NCBI GenBank assembly: GCA_949285605.1
Contig: CASDZI010000009.1
Coordinates: 29,445-71,851 of the forward strand
Length of the DNA: 42,407 nt
From: an uncultured Christensenella sp.
Lineage (GTDB): Bacteria > Bacillota > Clostridia > Christensenellales > DTU072
Reading direction: 5' to 3'
A program made the position numbers and the translations under genes. The notes below the pieces were generated by a model that had not been told where the DNA came from, made no database searches, and worked only from the letters and a program-made list of their open reading frames with translations. Positions 8,928 to 17,519 of the stretch are shown piece after piece. Position 1 is the first letter of the stretch; each line of letters starts with the position of its first letter.

Positions 8928-8956
8928 TTGCCTGAAGCGTTTTATTGTGTTATAAT
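8928..8956 (+). promoter_or_regulatory. Promoter of PRPP synthetase gene
   Basis: TTGCCT (8928-8933) and TATAAT (8951-8956) are separated by 17 bases, 33 bases before the start codon. Confidence 0.8.
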
Positions 8957-8989
8957 TTGAGTATCATATTTTTGTGAGGGAAAAAGGAT

Positions 8990-10144
8990 ATGCCCACATT
9001 TTTTACCGAAGTATTCGACGAACCCACTCCCGTTGCGCCTTTAGGACTTATCGTTATGGAAGGAGCCAGAGAGCTCGGGAAAAAGGTAGATAATTTTCTC
9101 GTAAACTGGTACAACAGAGATTTATCCAAACACAACCGTAATTTTGTAAAGAAGGACACTTTCATTCTCGATTCGCATTGTCCGAGATTTACCACCGGTG
9201 ACGGCAAAGGTATGATAAACGACAGCGTGAGAGGTAGAGATCTTTACATCATTACCGACGTGGGGAATTACAGTTGCAAGTACAATATGTTCGGGAACAC
9301 CAACTGTATGTCGCCCGACGACCATTACGCCGACCTCAAACGTCTGATCTCCGCCTGCGGTGGCAAAGCCGAGAGGATAACCGTAGTCATGCCCATGCTC
9401 TACGGCGGAAGACAGCACAGGAGAAATTCCAGAGAGTCTCTCGACTGCGCACAGATGTTGCAGGAACTTTACGGTATGGGAGTAAAGGAAGTCATCACTT
9501 TCGACGCACACGATCCCAGAGTGCAGAACGCCGTACCGCTGATGGGCTTCGATAACTTCTTTGCCACTTATCAGATTCTGAAAGCGTTGCGACACAGATT
9601 CCCCGATCTGAAACTCGACAAGGAAGACTTTATGATAGTATCTCCCGACGAAGGGGCAATGAACCGTAACATTTATTACGCTTCGGTACTCGGCGTCGAT
9701 CTCGGTATGTTCTATAAACGTCGTGATTACACCACCATCATAAACGGACGCAACCCCATAGTCAATCACGAGTATATCGGTTCCAGCGTGAAAGGAAAGA
9801 ACGTTTTCGTGGCAGACGATATTATCGCCACGGGAGACTCTATGCTCAGACTTTGTCGTCATTTGAAGAGCGACGGAGCCAAAAACATCTTCCTTAACGC
9901 CACTTTCGCTTTATTTACCGAAGGGAAGGATAAATTCCAGACGGCTTACGAAGAGGGACTTTTTACCGCTGTTCTCAGCACCAATTTAACTTACGTAAAT
10001 CCCGAAGTGCAGGCCACCGAGTGGTTTATCGAAGCGGATCTGTCGAAATACGTTTCCTATATCATCGCTTATTGCAATCAGAACAAGTCCGTCGCCGATC
10101 TTTTGAGCAGCTCGGAAAGGATCAACGAATTGCTAAAGCAATAA
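8990..10144 (+). CDS. prs: Ribose-phosphate pyrophosphokinase (long form)
   Basis: The enzyme makes PRPP from ribose 5-phosphate and ATP for purine, pyrimidine, His, Trp and NAD synthesis. Family motifs are clear: VVMPMLYGGRQHRRN in the catalytic flexible-loop region, the VITFDAHDPRVQNA segment, the ribose-binding VSPDEGAMNR, and the PRPP loop VFVADDIIATGDSM. At 384 residues it is longer than classical Prs (about 315). The extra length lies mainly in the N-terminal 85 residues and the tail, as in a clostridial subgroup. AAAGG is close upstream of the ATG and GAGGG slightly further. It is monocistronic, between its own promoter and terminator. Confidence 0.9.
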   Translation: MPTFFTEVFDEPTPVAPLGLIVMEGARELGKKVDNFLVNWYNRDLSKHNRNFVKKDTFILDSHCPRFTTGDGKGMINDSVRGRDLYIITDVGNYSCKYNMFGNTNCMSPDDHYADLKRLISACGGKAERITVVMPMLYGGRQHRRNSRESLDCAQMLQELYGMGVKEVITFDAHDPRVQNAVPLMGFDNFFATYQILKALRHRFPDLKLDKEDFMIVSPDEGAMNRNIYYASVLGVDLGMFYKRRDYTTIINGRNPIVNHEYIGSSVKGKNVFVADDIIATGDSMLRLCRHLKSDGAKNIFLNATFALFTEGKDKFQTAYEEGLFTAVLSTNLTYVNPEVQATEWFIEADLSKYVSYIIAYCNQNKSVADLLSSSERINELLKQ

Positions 10145-10172
10145 ACCATACCGATTTAACGGAAATTTCGAG

Positions 10173-10199
10173 AAGCGGAGCGTCAGTTCCGCTTTTTTT
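10173..10199 (+). terminator. Terminator of prs
   Basis: Stem AAGCGGA (10173-10179) with TCCGCTT (10188-10194), 8-base loop, then TTTTT. Confidence 0.85.
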
Positions 10200-10227
10200 G
10201 CAATAAAAAGGCGAAGGGAGGGTTTTA

Positions 10228-10257
10228 TTGACAGACTTAAGGGAAATATGTTAAAAT
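10228..10257 (+). promoter_or_regulatory. Promoter of the unknown two-gene unit
   Basis: TTGACA (10228-10233) and TAAAAT (10252-10257) are 18 bases apart, upstream of the 10285 gene. Confidence 0.65.
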
Positions 10258-10284
10258 ATTATTTATTGAATAAGAGGAAACAAA

Positions 10285-10488
10285 ATGTCGGTAAGGTTGA
10301 AATCGTTGTCGGAAAAAGCAAAGAAAGATGGATTCGACGAACTCGGGGAATACGTTTTGCATAGCGAAATGGCTGATACCATAAAGAAAGTCAGATCCTC
10401 TCTCGACCGTGCGTTTATTCTCGAAGACGTCAATTTCGTACCGGTTTTGATTCCGTCGGAAGATAAAAAGAAGAAAAATTTGGACTGA
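10285..10488 (+). CDS. Small hypothetical protein (67 aa)
   Basis: This 67-residue, charged, soluble-looking protein starts MSVRLKSLSEKAKKDGFDEL and ends in a KKKK-rich tail. AGAGGAAA lies just before the ATG and a good promoter sits upstream. It has no signal peptide, membrane helix or recognised motif; the central part (EYVLHSEMADTIKKV) looks helical. It is the first gene of a unit with the anchored protein that follows 9 bases downstream, so a shared role is likely but unknown. A real gene is supported by promoter, ribosome binding site and spacing rather than by homology. Confidence 0.6.
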   Translation: MSVRLKSLSEKAKKDGFDELGEYVLHSEMADTIKKVRSSLDRAFILEDVNFVPVLIPSEDKKKKNLD

Positions 10489-10497
10489 GAACGCAGG

Positions 10498-11541
10498 ATG
10501 AGTAAAAACGGTTTTTTAAGATTTACCATAAACTTTTTCAAACTGGCGATAATTTTATTTCTGATCTTTGAGTCGGTTTATAACGGAATAGCCATTTTTA
10601 ACAAAAATATCGACAACAAATTCGTGTTGGCGGAAAAAAACTACGGAAAAAATCCTCTGTGGTTGGAAGACGCTTACAGTACGGACATCGACGCGATTTA
10701 CGATAAAATGGAGCAAGAAGGGGAATTTATGACCGCATACGCCATCTATAAAAGGGCGTGTGAAAAACTAATGCTTACCAAGGCGTACGGGGTGAGAGCC
10801 ACTTCCACCATCGACGTTTCGGCAGGGGACATCAAAATTGACGTCGCCAGCAATCGTACCGAGCAATATCTCGTAGCCGGCGTACCCGAATACAATGCCA
10901 ATCAGAAGGTATATTCTTCCTATACCAACACCATATACGTCACCGACGCCAACGACGATTTTCTGGCTTCGGTACTGAAGGGGTTGATACAATTTGCCGA
11001 CAGGGGATATTCCGACGGCGTGAACAGCTATAAGCAAAAAGGCAAACTCAGCGCAATGACGGAAGAGGGAGAAGTCATAGAGTGGGCGACGGAATACGCC
11101 CCCGAAGAACCTACCGCCGCAAGGACTTACAAGGACGGAGACTTCAAGGAAAAATGCAATTTCGTCATTACGCCCGAAACGATATTGAAAGACGGGGTTT
11201 CGGTCAAGAGAAAATACGACGAGGAATACGGAATGTATCTTTATACCGTCAGGATGTCTCTCGACTGTTCGCACAACGACGAAGGAAGCGCCACCTATTA
11301 CGAAGCCAAAGCGATAGGCGACGTTCTCGGCGAAAATATGAAATCTCTTACCTACAGCCAGATGAGCATAGAAATGACTCTCTATTCCAACGGATACCTG
11401 TTGACCTGGGATACCGTGCAGGAATGGACTTTGGTTTACGACATACTCATTTCCAAACTTTCGGGCACTGCGCTCAATAAAAAATACGAAGTATTCAGCT
11501 ACGATCCGCAGGAATGCGAGGTGGTCAATTTCACAAAATAA
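10498..11541 (+). CDS. Hypothetical membrane-anchored extracytoplasmic protein
   Basis: This 347-residue protein has one N-terminal hydrophobic segment (about residues 9-33, LAIILFLIFESVYNGIAIF) without a lipobox, so it is probably a signal anchor with the remaining ~310 residues outside. The outer part is mixed alpha/beta and rich in Tyr, Asp and Lys; no known domain was recognised. It has only two cysteines. The spacing to the 67-residue gene is 9 bases and only a weak AGG precedes the ATG, which suggests coupling. A strong terminator follows. Function is unknown. Confidence 0.7.
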   Translation: MSKNGFLRFTINFFKLAIILFLIFESVYNGIAIFNKNIDNKFVLAEKNYGKNPLWLEDAYSTDIDAIYDKMEQEGEFMTAYAIYKRACEKLMLTKAYGVRATSTIDVSAGDIKIDVASNRTEQYLVAGVPEYNANQKVYSSYTNTIYVTDANDDFLASVLKGLIQFADRGYSDGVNSYKQKGKLSAMTEEGEVIEWATEYAPEEPTAARTYKDGDFKEKCNFVITPETILKDGVSVKRKYDEEYGMYLYTVRMSLDCSHNDEGSATYYEAKAIGDVLGENMKSLTYSQMSIEMTLYSNGYLLTWDTVQEWTLVYDILISKLSGTALNKKYEVFSYDPQECEVVNFTK

Positions 11542-11565
11542 AAATTTTTACCTTCAAAAATAACA

Positions 11566-11592
11566 TATCCGCCGGAAAAAGGCGGATTTTTT
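11566..11592 (+). terminator. Terminator after the anchored hypothetical gene
   Basis: Stem ATCCGCC (11567-11573) with GGCGGAT (11581-11587), 7-base loop, then TTTT. The minus-strand GNAT gene ends just beyond it, but the T-run serves only plus-strand transcripts. Confidence 0.85.
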
Positions 11593-11599
11593 ATTGTCG

Positions 11600-12163
11600 T
11601 CACAGCTTTTTTGCCATATAGATAACGGACGGAAGTCTGCGTATGGGGATAAATCCGTGTTTAAGGTAGAAATTTACGGCTTTCGTATTATTGGCGCCCA
11701 CGCCGAGGAAGATACCTTTCACGCCTTTTTTTCCAAGAGAGTCCAGAGCGAGGGTCATCATTTCGGAGCCGTATCCCGAGCCGGTAAGCGGAGAAAGTAT
11801 GTCTATATGCAGATGCGCCGGATATTCCGAAGCTATTTTCCTTTCGGTGCGGAGAGAAAATTTTTTCAACAGATATTGAAAAAAGGAAACTTTTTTCAGT
11901 GCGGGAAGATAATCCGAGCGAAAAACTTTTTCGTATTTTCCGAAAGATTCCGAGGTGAGGATATACCCGTATATGTTTTCGTTTTCGGCGAGGACGAAGG
12001 TGTTGTCGGGTTCATTTTCGAGATAATAATCGTTATAAAGAAGCAAAAGGATCCGATCTTTTTTAGGAGTCCGTGAGCCTCTAAAGGTTTCCAAACAAAT
12101 TCTTTGACACTTAACCTTGTCGTCGGCTTGATATTTGCGTATTTTCATAGTATAATAAATCAC
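11600..12163 (-). CDS. GNAT-family N-acetyltransferase
   Basis: This is a protein of about 187 residues with the GNAT fold. The acetyl-CoA loop region is the YGSEMMTLALDSLGKKG segment after LHIDILSPLTGSG, followed by IFLGVGANNTKAVNFYLKHG and FIPIRRLP, the usual strand-5/helix-4 end. Such enzymes move an acetyl group from acetyl-CoA to an amine; the acceptor is not predictable. Two starts are possible: GTG at 12163 (AAAAGG 4 bases upstream) or ATG at 12148, which gives the more typical N-terminus MKIRKY. It is a single minus-strand gene whose 5' end overlaps the plus-strand promoter at 12128-12156, so the two could interfere. Confidence 0.82.
   Translation of the reverse strand: MIYYTMKIRKYQADDKVKCQRICLETFRGSRTPKKDRILLLLYNDYYLENEPDNTFVLAENENIYGYILTSESFGKYEKVFRSDYLPALKKVSFFQYLLKKFSLRTERKIASEYPAHLHIDILSPLTGSGYGSEMMTLALDSLGKKGVKGIFLGVGANNTKAVNFYLKHGFIPIRRLPSVIYMAKKL
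12128..12156 (+). promoter_or_regulatory. Promoter of SH3-like membrane protein gene
   Basis: TTGATA (12128-12133) and TATAAT (12151-12156) are exactly 17 bases apart. The untranslated leader would be about 80 bases. The site lies over the start of the divergent GNAT gene. Confidence 0.6.
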
Positions 12164-12242
12164 GAAACCTTTTCTATAATAATAGGGTGGTTGTTTCGAT
12201 TATGATAGCACGGGAAACCCTCGGAAGTCAACGGAGGAAATA

Positions 12243-12860
12243 ATGAAGAAAACGGCGATTTTTATATTGCTTACGGCGGTTCTGGCGAGCGTTTTGCTGG
12301 GCGCTTCTTCTCCGTTGAACGAATACGTCTACAAAACCGTCCTGCCCGATACCCCTTTGTACGCAGACAGCGACTTCTCTTCGGAAGAGTTGATCGCCGT
12401 TCCGCATAACGCCGAAGTGGAAATTATCGGCGAAGCGTTTTTTGTCGGGGACGTGGAATGGCAGGAGGTCAAATATACCCTTTATACCGGTTTTATGCCC
12501 GTGACTGCCTTATATAAATCCATCAAAAACGACGTTTACGACGTAATTATAGCCAAAGCCGCATCGGTAAAAATGGGCGACAAGATAGCTTTATATCTCA
12601 CCCACGACGCAGAGACGACGCCAGCGGCATATCTTTTCGACGGAGAGCAGATCCGTATTATCGACAACGGTATCGATTACGGAGATTTTTATATGGCGGA
12701 ATACGACGGGGCGTATTATTTCGTATTGAAAGAAAACGTGACCACGGGGTTAAGTTACAACCAGCTTCTCGCACTCATCATTTCCTGCTGTTTCGTCGGG
12801 GTTATAATAATCGCCGTCGTCATAGTTTTCGTTTACCGCCGTCGCCGCAGAAAAGTTTAG
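12243..12860 (+). CDS. Signal-peptide protein with SH3-like domain and C-terminal membrane anchor
   Basis: This 205-residue protein has a signal peptide at about 1-21 (MKKTAIFILLTAVLASVLLG). Residues about 28-95 resemble a bacterial SH3 repeat: TPLYADSDFSSEELIAVPHN, then VEIIGE, WQEVKY and GFMPVTAL. A second small beta region follows. A C-terminal membrane helix (about 173-198) is capped by RRRRRKV, which sets the tail in the cytoplasm and the SH3-like part outside, a type I topology. GGAGG sits 5 bases before the ATG. SH3-like domains often bind cell-wall peptides; that is the likely but unproven role. Confidence 0.7.
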   Translation: MKKTAIFILLTAVLASVLLGASSPLNEYVYKTVLPDTPLYADSDFSSEELIAVPHNAEVEIIGEAFFVGDVEWQEVKYTLYTGFMPVTALYKSIKNDVYDVIIAKAASVKMGDKIALYLTHDAETTPAAYLFDGEQIRIIDNGIDYGDFYMAEYDGAYYFVLKENVTTGLSYNQLLALIISCCFVGVIIIAVVIVFVYRRRRRKV

Positions 12861-12906
12861 TTTTTTAAGGCACAATTTATTTTTCCCCGTCATATTCTGT
12901 TTCCGT

Positions 12907-13527
12907 ATGAAAGTATTTTTTCGCAATACGGACAACGCTTCCGACATACTCGCTTTACGCAGGGAAAATCCCGATTTGTTTGTCATAAATTTTCATAAAA
13001 CGATTTGTTTTAACCTTATTTCGGGGATACCTTCTTCCGTCAGGGCGGCGAGAGAACTTTCGTTTTATACCCGAAAGCCCGTATTACTGCACGCAGTTCT
13101 GGATATAGAGGGAGATTTATTCCTGTCCACGACGGTCATAATCGGCGGCGAGATAGTCGGGGTAAGCGACTGTATAACCAACGGCAATTACACACAGGGA
13201 AACGCTCTGAGAATGTATAATTTATGCGGTGCGAAAATCGGCTTGGCGGTGGATTGCGACGTATGGAAGTCGGGTACGGACAATTTCTTTTATGCCGGTT
13301 GCGTCGGAGTTATCCATAACACGCTTTCGGTTTTCGACAAGCAATATTTCGCTTCTTACAAAAGCCATATGCGGCTGTCCGAAGGGAAATATATCGGACT
13401 GTTTGCCGACTGTGCGGTGGAAGCGGGGAAGGGGATAAAAGTTCTTCCGTCGGACGGAGAAGCGGAAATATCGTTCCCAGAGGCGACGGCGCCCAAAGCC
13501 TTCCTGAAAATTTCAAGGGAGTTCTGA
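12907..13527 (+). CDS. Possible nitrilase-superfamily-like protein, truncated/degenerate
   Basis: This 206-residue protein has no signal peptide. The middle, LHAVLDIEGDLFLSTTVI, then GEIVGVSDC and YTQGNALRMY, and the segment IGLAVDCDVW (Cys117), recall the strand order and the nucleophile elbow of carbon-nitrogen hydrolases. The usual length is about 260-300 and the N-terminal catalytic Glu and the Lys motif are not evident. It may be an inactive or divergent member, or the resemblance may be coincidental. No Shine-Dalgarno precedes the ATG; it starts 46 bases after the SH3-like gene and is probably co-transcribed with it. A strong terminator follows. Confidence 0.5.
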   Translation: MKVFFRNTDNASDILALRRENPDLFVINFHKTICFNLISGIPSSVRAARELSFYTRKPVLLHAVLDIEGDLFLSTTVIIGGEIVGVSDCITNGNYTQGNALRMYNLCGAKIGLAVDCDVWKSGTDNFFYAGCVGVIHNTLSVFDKQYFASYKSHMRLSEGKYIGLFADCAVEAGKGIKVLPSDGEAEISFPEATAPKAFLKISREF

Positions 13528-13536
13528 ATGAACGAA

Positions 13537-13561
13537 AGGAAGCCGCAAGGCTTCTTTTTTT
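13537..13561 (+). terminator. Terminator before the glycolytic operon
   Basis: Stem GAAGCC (13539-13544) with GGCTTC (13549-13554), GCAA tetraloop, then seven Ts. Confidence 0.9.
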
Positions 13562-13612
13562 GATTAAAAACAACCTATTTTTCGTCTTTTCAAATAAAAT
13601 TGATAAAAATTA

Positions 13613-13641
13613 TTGCCCTAAAGGTAAAATGGTGGTATAAT
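13613..13641 (+). promoter_or_regulatory. Promoter of pgk-tpiA-gpmI operon
   Basis: TTGCCC (13613-13618) and TATAAT (13636-13641) are 17 bases apart; an AAAGGAG ribosome site and the pgk ATG follow. Confidence 0.8.
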
Positions 13642-13681
13642 AATTAAAAAATCAAACAATACCTTTATAAAGGAGTTTTTT

Positions 13682-14956
13682 ATGAATAAGAAAACAATTT
13701 GCGACGTTGACGTTAAAGGCAAAAAATGTCTTGTAAGAGTGGATTTCAACGTCCCCATGAAGGACGGAAAAATCACCGACGAAAACCGTATTAACGGGGC
13801 TTTGCCGACCATCAAGTATCTTATGGAGCACGGAGCCAAAGTTATACTCTGTTCTCACCTCGGCAGACCTTATTCGATTTTCAGCAAGGAAATAAAGAAG
13901 ATCAAACCCGAAGACGAGGGCAAGAGCCGTGAAGAACTTACCGCTCTTACCGTCAAGAAGTGTTCTCTCAAGCCGGTAGCCGATCGTCTGAACGAAATTC
14001 TCGGCGGAAAGGTAACCTTTGCTACCGACGTTATAGGCGAAGACGCAAAAGCCAAAGTGGCTGCCTGCAAGGACGGAGAAGTAGTTTTGCTGGAAAATCT
14101 GCGTTTCCATTCCGAAGAGACCAAAAACGACGAAAATTTCTGCAAAGCGTTGGCTGAGTTCTGCGACATATACGTGAACGACGCATTCGGAACGGCTCAC
14201 AGAGCGCATGCGTCCACCGCAGGGATCGCCCAGTACGGACTTTGCGAAGCCGCAGTTGCCGGATTCCTTATCGGAAAGGAACTCGACGTAATGGGCGGCG
14301 CTTTGGAAAATCCCGTTCGTCCTTTCGTGGCTATTCTCGGAGGAGCGAAAGTCAGCGACAAGATAGGCGTTATCAACAACCTTTTGGAAAAAGTCGATAC
14401 GCTTGTAATAGGCGGAGCCATGGCTTATACTTTCTTCAAAGCTAAAGGATACGGAGTAGGCACCAGCCTTTGCGAACTCGACAAAGTGGACCTCGCTAAA
14501 GAATTACTGAAAAAAGCCGAAGATAAAAAAGTTAAGCTTTTGCTTCCCGTAGATACCAAGGTAGCGGCGGCGTTTCCCGATCCCATTGACGCACCTATCG
14601 AAGTAAGCGTGGTTGCGAGCAACGCCATTCCCGACGATATGATGGGACTCGACATCGGACCCGAAACTCAGAAACTTTACGCCGAAACGGTCAAGACCGC
14701 CAAGACGGTCATCTGGAACGGACCTATGGGAGTGTTCGAGAACCCCGTTCTCTGCGAAGGCACGGTAGCGGTAGCCAAAGCGTTGAGCGAAACCGAAGGA
14801 GCCACCACCATTATCGGCGGAGGAGACAGCGCCGCAGCCGTCAAGAAGCTTGGTTTTGCCGACAAAATGACTCACATTTCCACCGGCGGCGGAGCAAGCC
14901 TGGAATTTTTGGAAGGTATCGAACTGCCCGGCGTAGCCTGCCTGGATAATAAATAA
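13682..14956 (+). CDS. pgk: Phosphoglycerate kinase
   Basis: The enzyme transfers phosphate from 1,3-bisphosphoglycerate to ADP, the first ATP-yielding step of glycolysis, in the cytosol. Motifs: [20 protein letters not shown], the substrate-binding HLGRP region, [36 protein letters not shown] and the nucleotide-site run [13 protein letters not shown] with [13 protein letters not shown]. It has 424 residues, about 25 more than the usual ~395-400. The excess is an insert after HLGRP ([20 protein letters not shown]), seen in some clostridial and mollicute-type enzymes. AAAGGAG precedes the ATG. It is the first gene of a pgk-tpiA-gpmI operon; gapA is not adjacent. Confidence 0.97.
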   Translation: MNKKTICDVDVKGKKCLVRVDFNVPMKDGKITDENRINGALPTIKYLMEHGAKVILCSHLGRPYSIFSKEIKKIKPEDEGKSREELTALTVKKCSLKPVADRLNEILGGKVTFATDVIGEDAKAKVAACKDGEVVLLENLRFHSEETKNDENFCKALAEFCDIYVNDAFGTAHRAHASTAGIAQYGLCEAAVAGFLIGKELDVMGGALENPVRPFVAILGGAKVSDKIGVINNLLEKVDTLVIGGAMAYTFFKAKGYGVGTSLCELDKVDLAKELLKKAEDKKVKLLLPVDTKVAAAFPDPIDAPIEVSVVASNAIPDDMMGLDIGPETQKLYAETVKTAKTVIWNGPMGVFENPVLCEGTVAVAKALSETEGATTIIGGGDSAAAVKKLGFADKMTHISTGGGASLEFLEGIELPGVACLDNK

Positions 14957-15005
14957 TCGATTTAAGAAAATAATATAGAAAACACAATATAAGGAGAATA
15001 CTGTA

Positions 15006-15752
15006 ATGAAAAAACCTATTATTGCGGGAAATTGGAAAATGAACAAAACCAATGCCGAAACCAAAGAACTTATCAAAGAACTTATTCCGTTGGTTAAAGA
15101 CGCCAAGTGCGAAGTAGTTTGTTGCGTGCCTTTCACCGACATAGTTACCGCTCGCAAAGCCGCCCGCGGAAGCAATATCAAAATCGGAGCGCAGAACGTA
15201 CACTGGGCGGAAAAAGGCGCTTTCACCGGAGAGATCAGCGCAGAGATGCTCAAGGAGCTGAAGGTTTCCTACGTCATTACCGGACACAGCGAAAGACGTC
15301 AGTATTTCGGAGAAACCGACGAAACCGTCAACAAGAGGACCAAAGCCGCACTCAACGCCGGACTGAAAGTTATAGTCTGCGTGGGCGAACTGTTGAGCGA
15401 AAGAGAAGCAGGGAAGACTGCGGAAGTAGTCACCAGACAGACCATCGGAGCTTTACAGGATATTTCCAAACAGGAACTCAAGAGAATAGTCATCGCTTAC
15501 GAACCGGTATGGGCTATCGGGACGGGCAAGACCGCTACCGCTCAGGACGCCAACGATACCATCAAAATCATTCGTAAAGTCATTCGTAAACTTTACGGCA
15601 GAGCGAGCGCTTCCTCCATTCGTATCCAATACGGCGGCAGCATGAACCCGAAGAACGCTTCCGAACTCATGGCTATGCCGCAAATCGACGGCGGACTTAT
15701 CGGCGGAGCCAGCCTTAAAGCCGAAGATTTCGCAAAAGTAGTCAATTACTGA
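15006..15752 (+). CDS. tpiA: Triose-phosphate isomerase
   Basis: The enzyme interconverts dihydroxyacetone phosphate and glyceraldehyde 3-phosphate. The 248-residue TIM barrel has the usual length and all catalytic elements: the GNWKMNK start (catalytic Lys), ITGHSERRQ with the catalytic His, AYEPVWAIGTGKTA with the catalytic Glu and the mobile lid, and the phosphate-binding YGGSMNP and GGLIGGASL. AAGGAG precedes the ATG. It lies 49 bases after pgk with no terminator between, so it is in the same operon. Confidence 0.98.
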   Translation: MKKPIIAGNWKMNKTNAETKELIKELIPLVKDAKCEVVCCVPFTDIVTARKAARGSNIKIGAQNVHWAEKGAFTGEISAEMLKELKVSYVITGHSERRQYFGETDETVNKRTKAALNAGLKVIVCVGELLSEREAGKTAEVVTRQTIGALQDISKQELKRIVIAYEPVWAIGTGKTATAQDANDTIKIIRKVIRKLYGRASASSIRIQYGGSMNPKNASELMAMPQIDGGLIGGASLKAEDFAKVVNY

Positions 15753-15787
15753 GAATTTGACTGAATTATCGGAATACGATTTACGGT

Positions 15788-15819
15788 AACGCAAATTCCT
15801 TTCAGAGGGGATTTGCGTT
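15788..15819 (+). other. Intra-operon hairpin between tpiA and gpmI
   Basis: A 12-bp stem (15788-15799 with 15808-15819, one G-T pair) with an 8-base loop sits between the genes. No T-run follows, so it is not a standard terminator; it may be an mRNA processing or stability element. Confidence 0.6.
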
Positions 15820-15839
15820 ATTCGAAATGGAGAGATTAT

Positions 15840-17366
15840 ATGAAAAAGACATACGGTTTAATCATACTTGACGGATTCGGTATCAATCATTCCTCTTACG
15901 GTAACGCCATAGAGGCTGCCGGAGTAGAGAATTTCAACGCCCTTATCAAAAAATATCCGCACACCCAGCTGGGCGCTTCGGGTATGGACGTAGGACTTCC
16001 CGACGGTCAGATGGGAAACAGCGAAGTCGGACATCTGAATATGGGAGCCGGGCGTGTGGTTTATCAGGAATTGACCAGAATAACCAAATCCATCAAAGAC
16101 GGAGATTTCTTTACCAACGAAGTATTGCTCAACGCTATGCACAGCGCTTTGAAGAACGGTAAGAAGCTCCACACTTACGGACTTTTGAGCGACGGGGGAG
16201 TTCACTCCCACCTCGAACATCTTTTTGCCATTATCAAAATGGCTAAAAAAGAGGGACTGGAGGACATTTACGTTCATTGTTTCCTGGACGGTAGAGACGT
16301 ACCGCCCAAGAGCGGAGCGGATTTTATCCGTACCTTGCAGGAATTTATGGACAAGGAGCAATTCGGTAAGATCGCTTCGGTATCGGGCAGATTTTACGCA
16401 ATGGACAGGGATAACCGTTGGGAAAGAGTGGAAAAAGCCTATAATGCGCTTACGCTGGGAGAAGGTGAAATAGTTACCGATGCGGAAGCAGCCGTTCGGA
16501 AGAGTTACGAAGAGGGTATTACCGACGAATTCGTGGTACCGAAAGTGGTGGTTAACGACGGCAGACCCGTTGCTTTGATAGAAAAAGGCGACAGCATCAT
16601 ATTCTTCAATTTCCGTCCCGACAGAGCGAGGGAAATTTCCCGTGCGTTCATAATGGAGGACTTCGACGCATTTCCGAGAAAAGCCGGATTTCTCTCGCCG
16701 GTATACGTCGGCATGACCCAGTACGACGCCTCCTTTGCCGGACATCTCGACACGGCGTTCAAACCTCAGACGCTCACCAACACGTTGGGCGAATATCTTG
16801 CCAAGAGCGGATTGAGCCAATTACGCATAGCGGAGACGGAGAAATATGCGCACGTCACTTTCTTCTTCAACGGAGGCGTGGAAAAACCCAACGAAAACGA
16901 AACGAGAGTGCTTATCCCGTCCCCGAAGGTGGCAACATACGACTTAAAACCCGAGATGAGCGCTTACGAAGTGGCAGACAGAGCCGTCGAAGAGATTAAG
17001 AAAGGCATTTACGACGTTATGATACTTAATTTCGCCAACTGCGATATGGTGGGACACACCGGGGTATTCGACGCTGCGGTAAAAGCCGTCAAAGCGGTGG
17101 ACGAGTGTTTGAAAAAAGTCATCGACGCCGTCGTGGCGACGGGAGGTGCCGCAATAGTTACCGCCGACCACGGAAATGCCGACAAGATGTACGAAGCCGA
17201 CGGTTCGCCCTTTACTGCTCACACCACCAATCCCGTACCTCTTATTCTGGTAAACGGCGGAGATGTGAAATTGCACGAAGGCACGCTTGCCGACATAGCG
17301 CCCACGCTTCTGAAAGTCATGGGACTCAGTCAACCTGCCGAAATGACCGGCAAACCCTTATATTAA
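15840..17366 (+). CDS. gpmI: 2,3-bisphosphoglycerate-independent phosphoglycerate mutase
   Basis: This enzyme converts 3-phosphoglycerate to 2-phosphoglycerate and is metal-dependent (typically Mn2+). It has 508 residues, the family length. The alkaline-phosphatase-like metal site is visible in LIILDGFGI, the phosphorylated Ser61 in MGNSEVGHLN, and TADHGNAD plus FTAHTTNPVPLI near the C-terminus. The inserted phosphotransferase domain includes HCFLDGRDVPP and SGRFYAMDRDNRW. The ATG at 15840 with GGAGAG just upstream is chosen over an in-frame TTG at 15813, which lies inside the hairpin and would add residues absent from the family. It is the last gene of the operon. Confidence 0.97.
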   Translation: MKKTYGLIILDGFGINHSSYGNAIEAAGVENFNALIKKYPHTQLGASGMDVGLPDGQMGNSEVGHLNMGAGRVVYQELTRITKSIKDGDFFTNEVLLNAMHSALKNGKKLHTYGLLSDGGVHSHLEHLFAIIKMAKKEGLEDIYVHCFLDGRDVPPKSGADFIRTLQEFMDKEQFGKIASVSGRFYAMDRDNRWERVEKAYNALTLGEGEIVTDAEAAVRKSYEEGITDEFVVPKVVVNDGRPVALIEKGDSIIFFNFRPDRAREISRAFIMEDFDAFPRKAGFLSPVYVGMTQYDASFAGHLDTAFKPQTLTNTLGEYLAKSGLSQLRIAETEKYAHVTFFFNGGVEKPNENETRVLIPSPKVATYDLKPEMSAYEVADRAVEEIKKGIYDVMILNFANCDMVGHTGVFDAAVKAVKAVDECLKKVIDAVVATGGAAIVTADHGNADKMYEADGSPFTAHTTNPVPLILVNGGDVKLHEGTLADIAPTLLKVMGLSQPAEMTGKPLY

Positions 17367-17372
17367 GATTTT

Positions 17373-17406
17373 GCCTTACTTCCGTCGAAGGCGGCGGAAG
17401 TAAGGC
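17373..17406 (+). other. Hairpin after gpmI lacking a T-run
   Basis: A perfect 12-bp stem (17373-17384 with 17395-17406) with a 10-base loop lies directly after the gpmI stop. Neither strand shows a proper T-tract, so it is better seen as a 3'-end stabiliser or a weak terminator. Confidence 0.55.
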
Positions 17407-17444
17407 TACAGGCAGTAAAATAACAAATTCCGACCTTTAAGAGG

Positions 17445-17473
17445 TTGCCTTTTTTGAAACGGTATGTTATCAT
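17445..17473 (+). promoter_or_regulatory. Promoter of the 75-residue gene
   Basis: TTGCCT (17445-17450) and TATCAT (17468-17473) are 17 bases apart, 46 bases before the start. Confidence 0.6.
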
Positions 17474-17519
17474 AATGCGGTAAATCACGCCGACAAAGGC
17501 GGATTTTCGGAGGATAGGT

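Noticed and set aside
15813..15839. Upstream TTG start for gpmI
   Set aside because: It lies inside the intergenic hairpin and lacks a ribosome site; the ATG at 15840 fits the family N-terminus.
15858..16820. 320-codon minus-strand frame opposite gpmI
   Set aside because: Antisense shadow of a conserved enzyme; no promoter or ribosome site.
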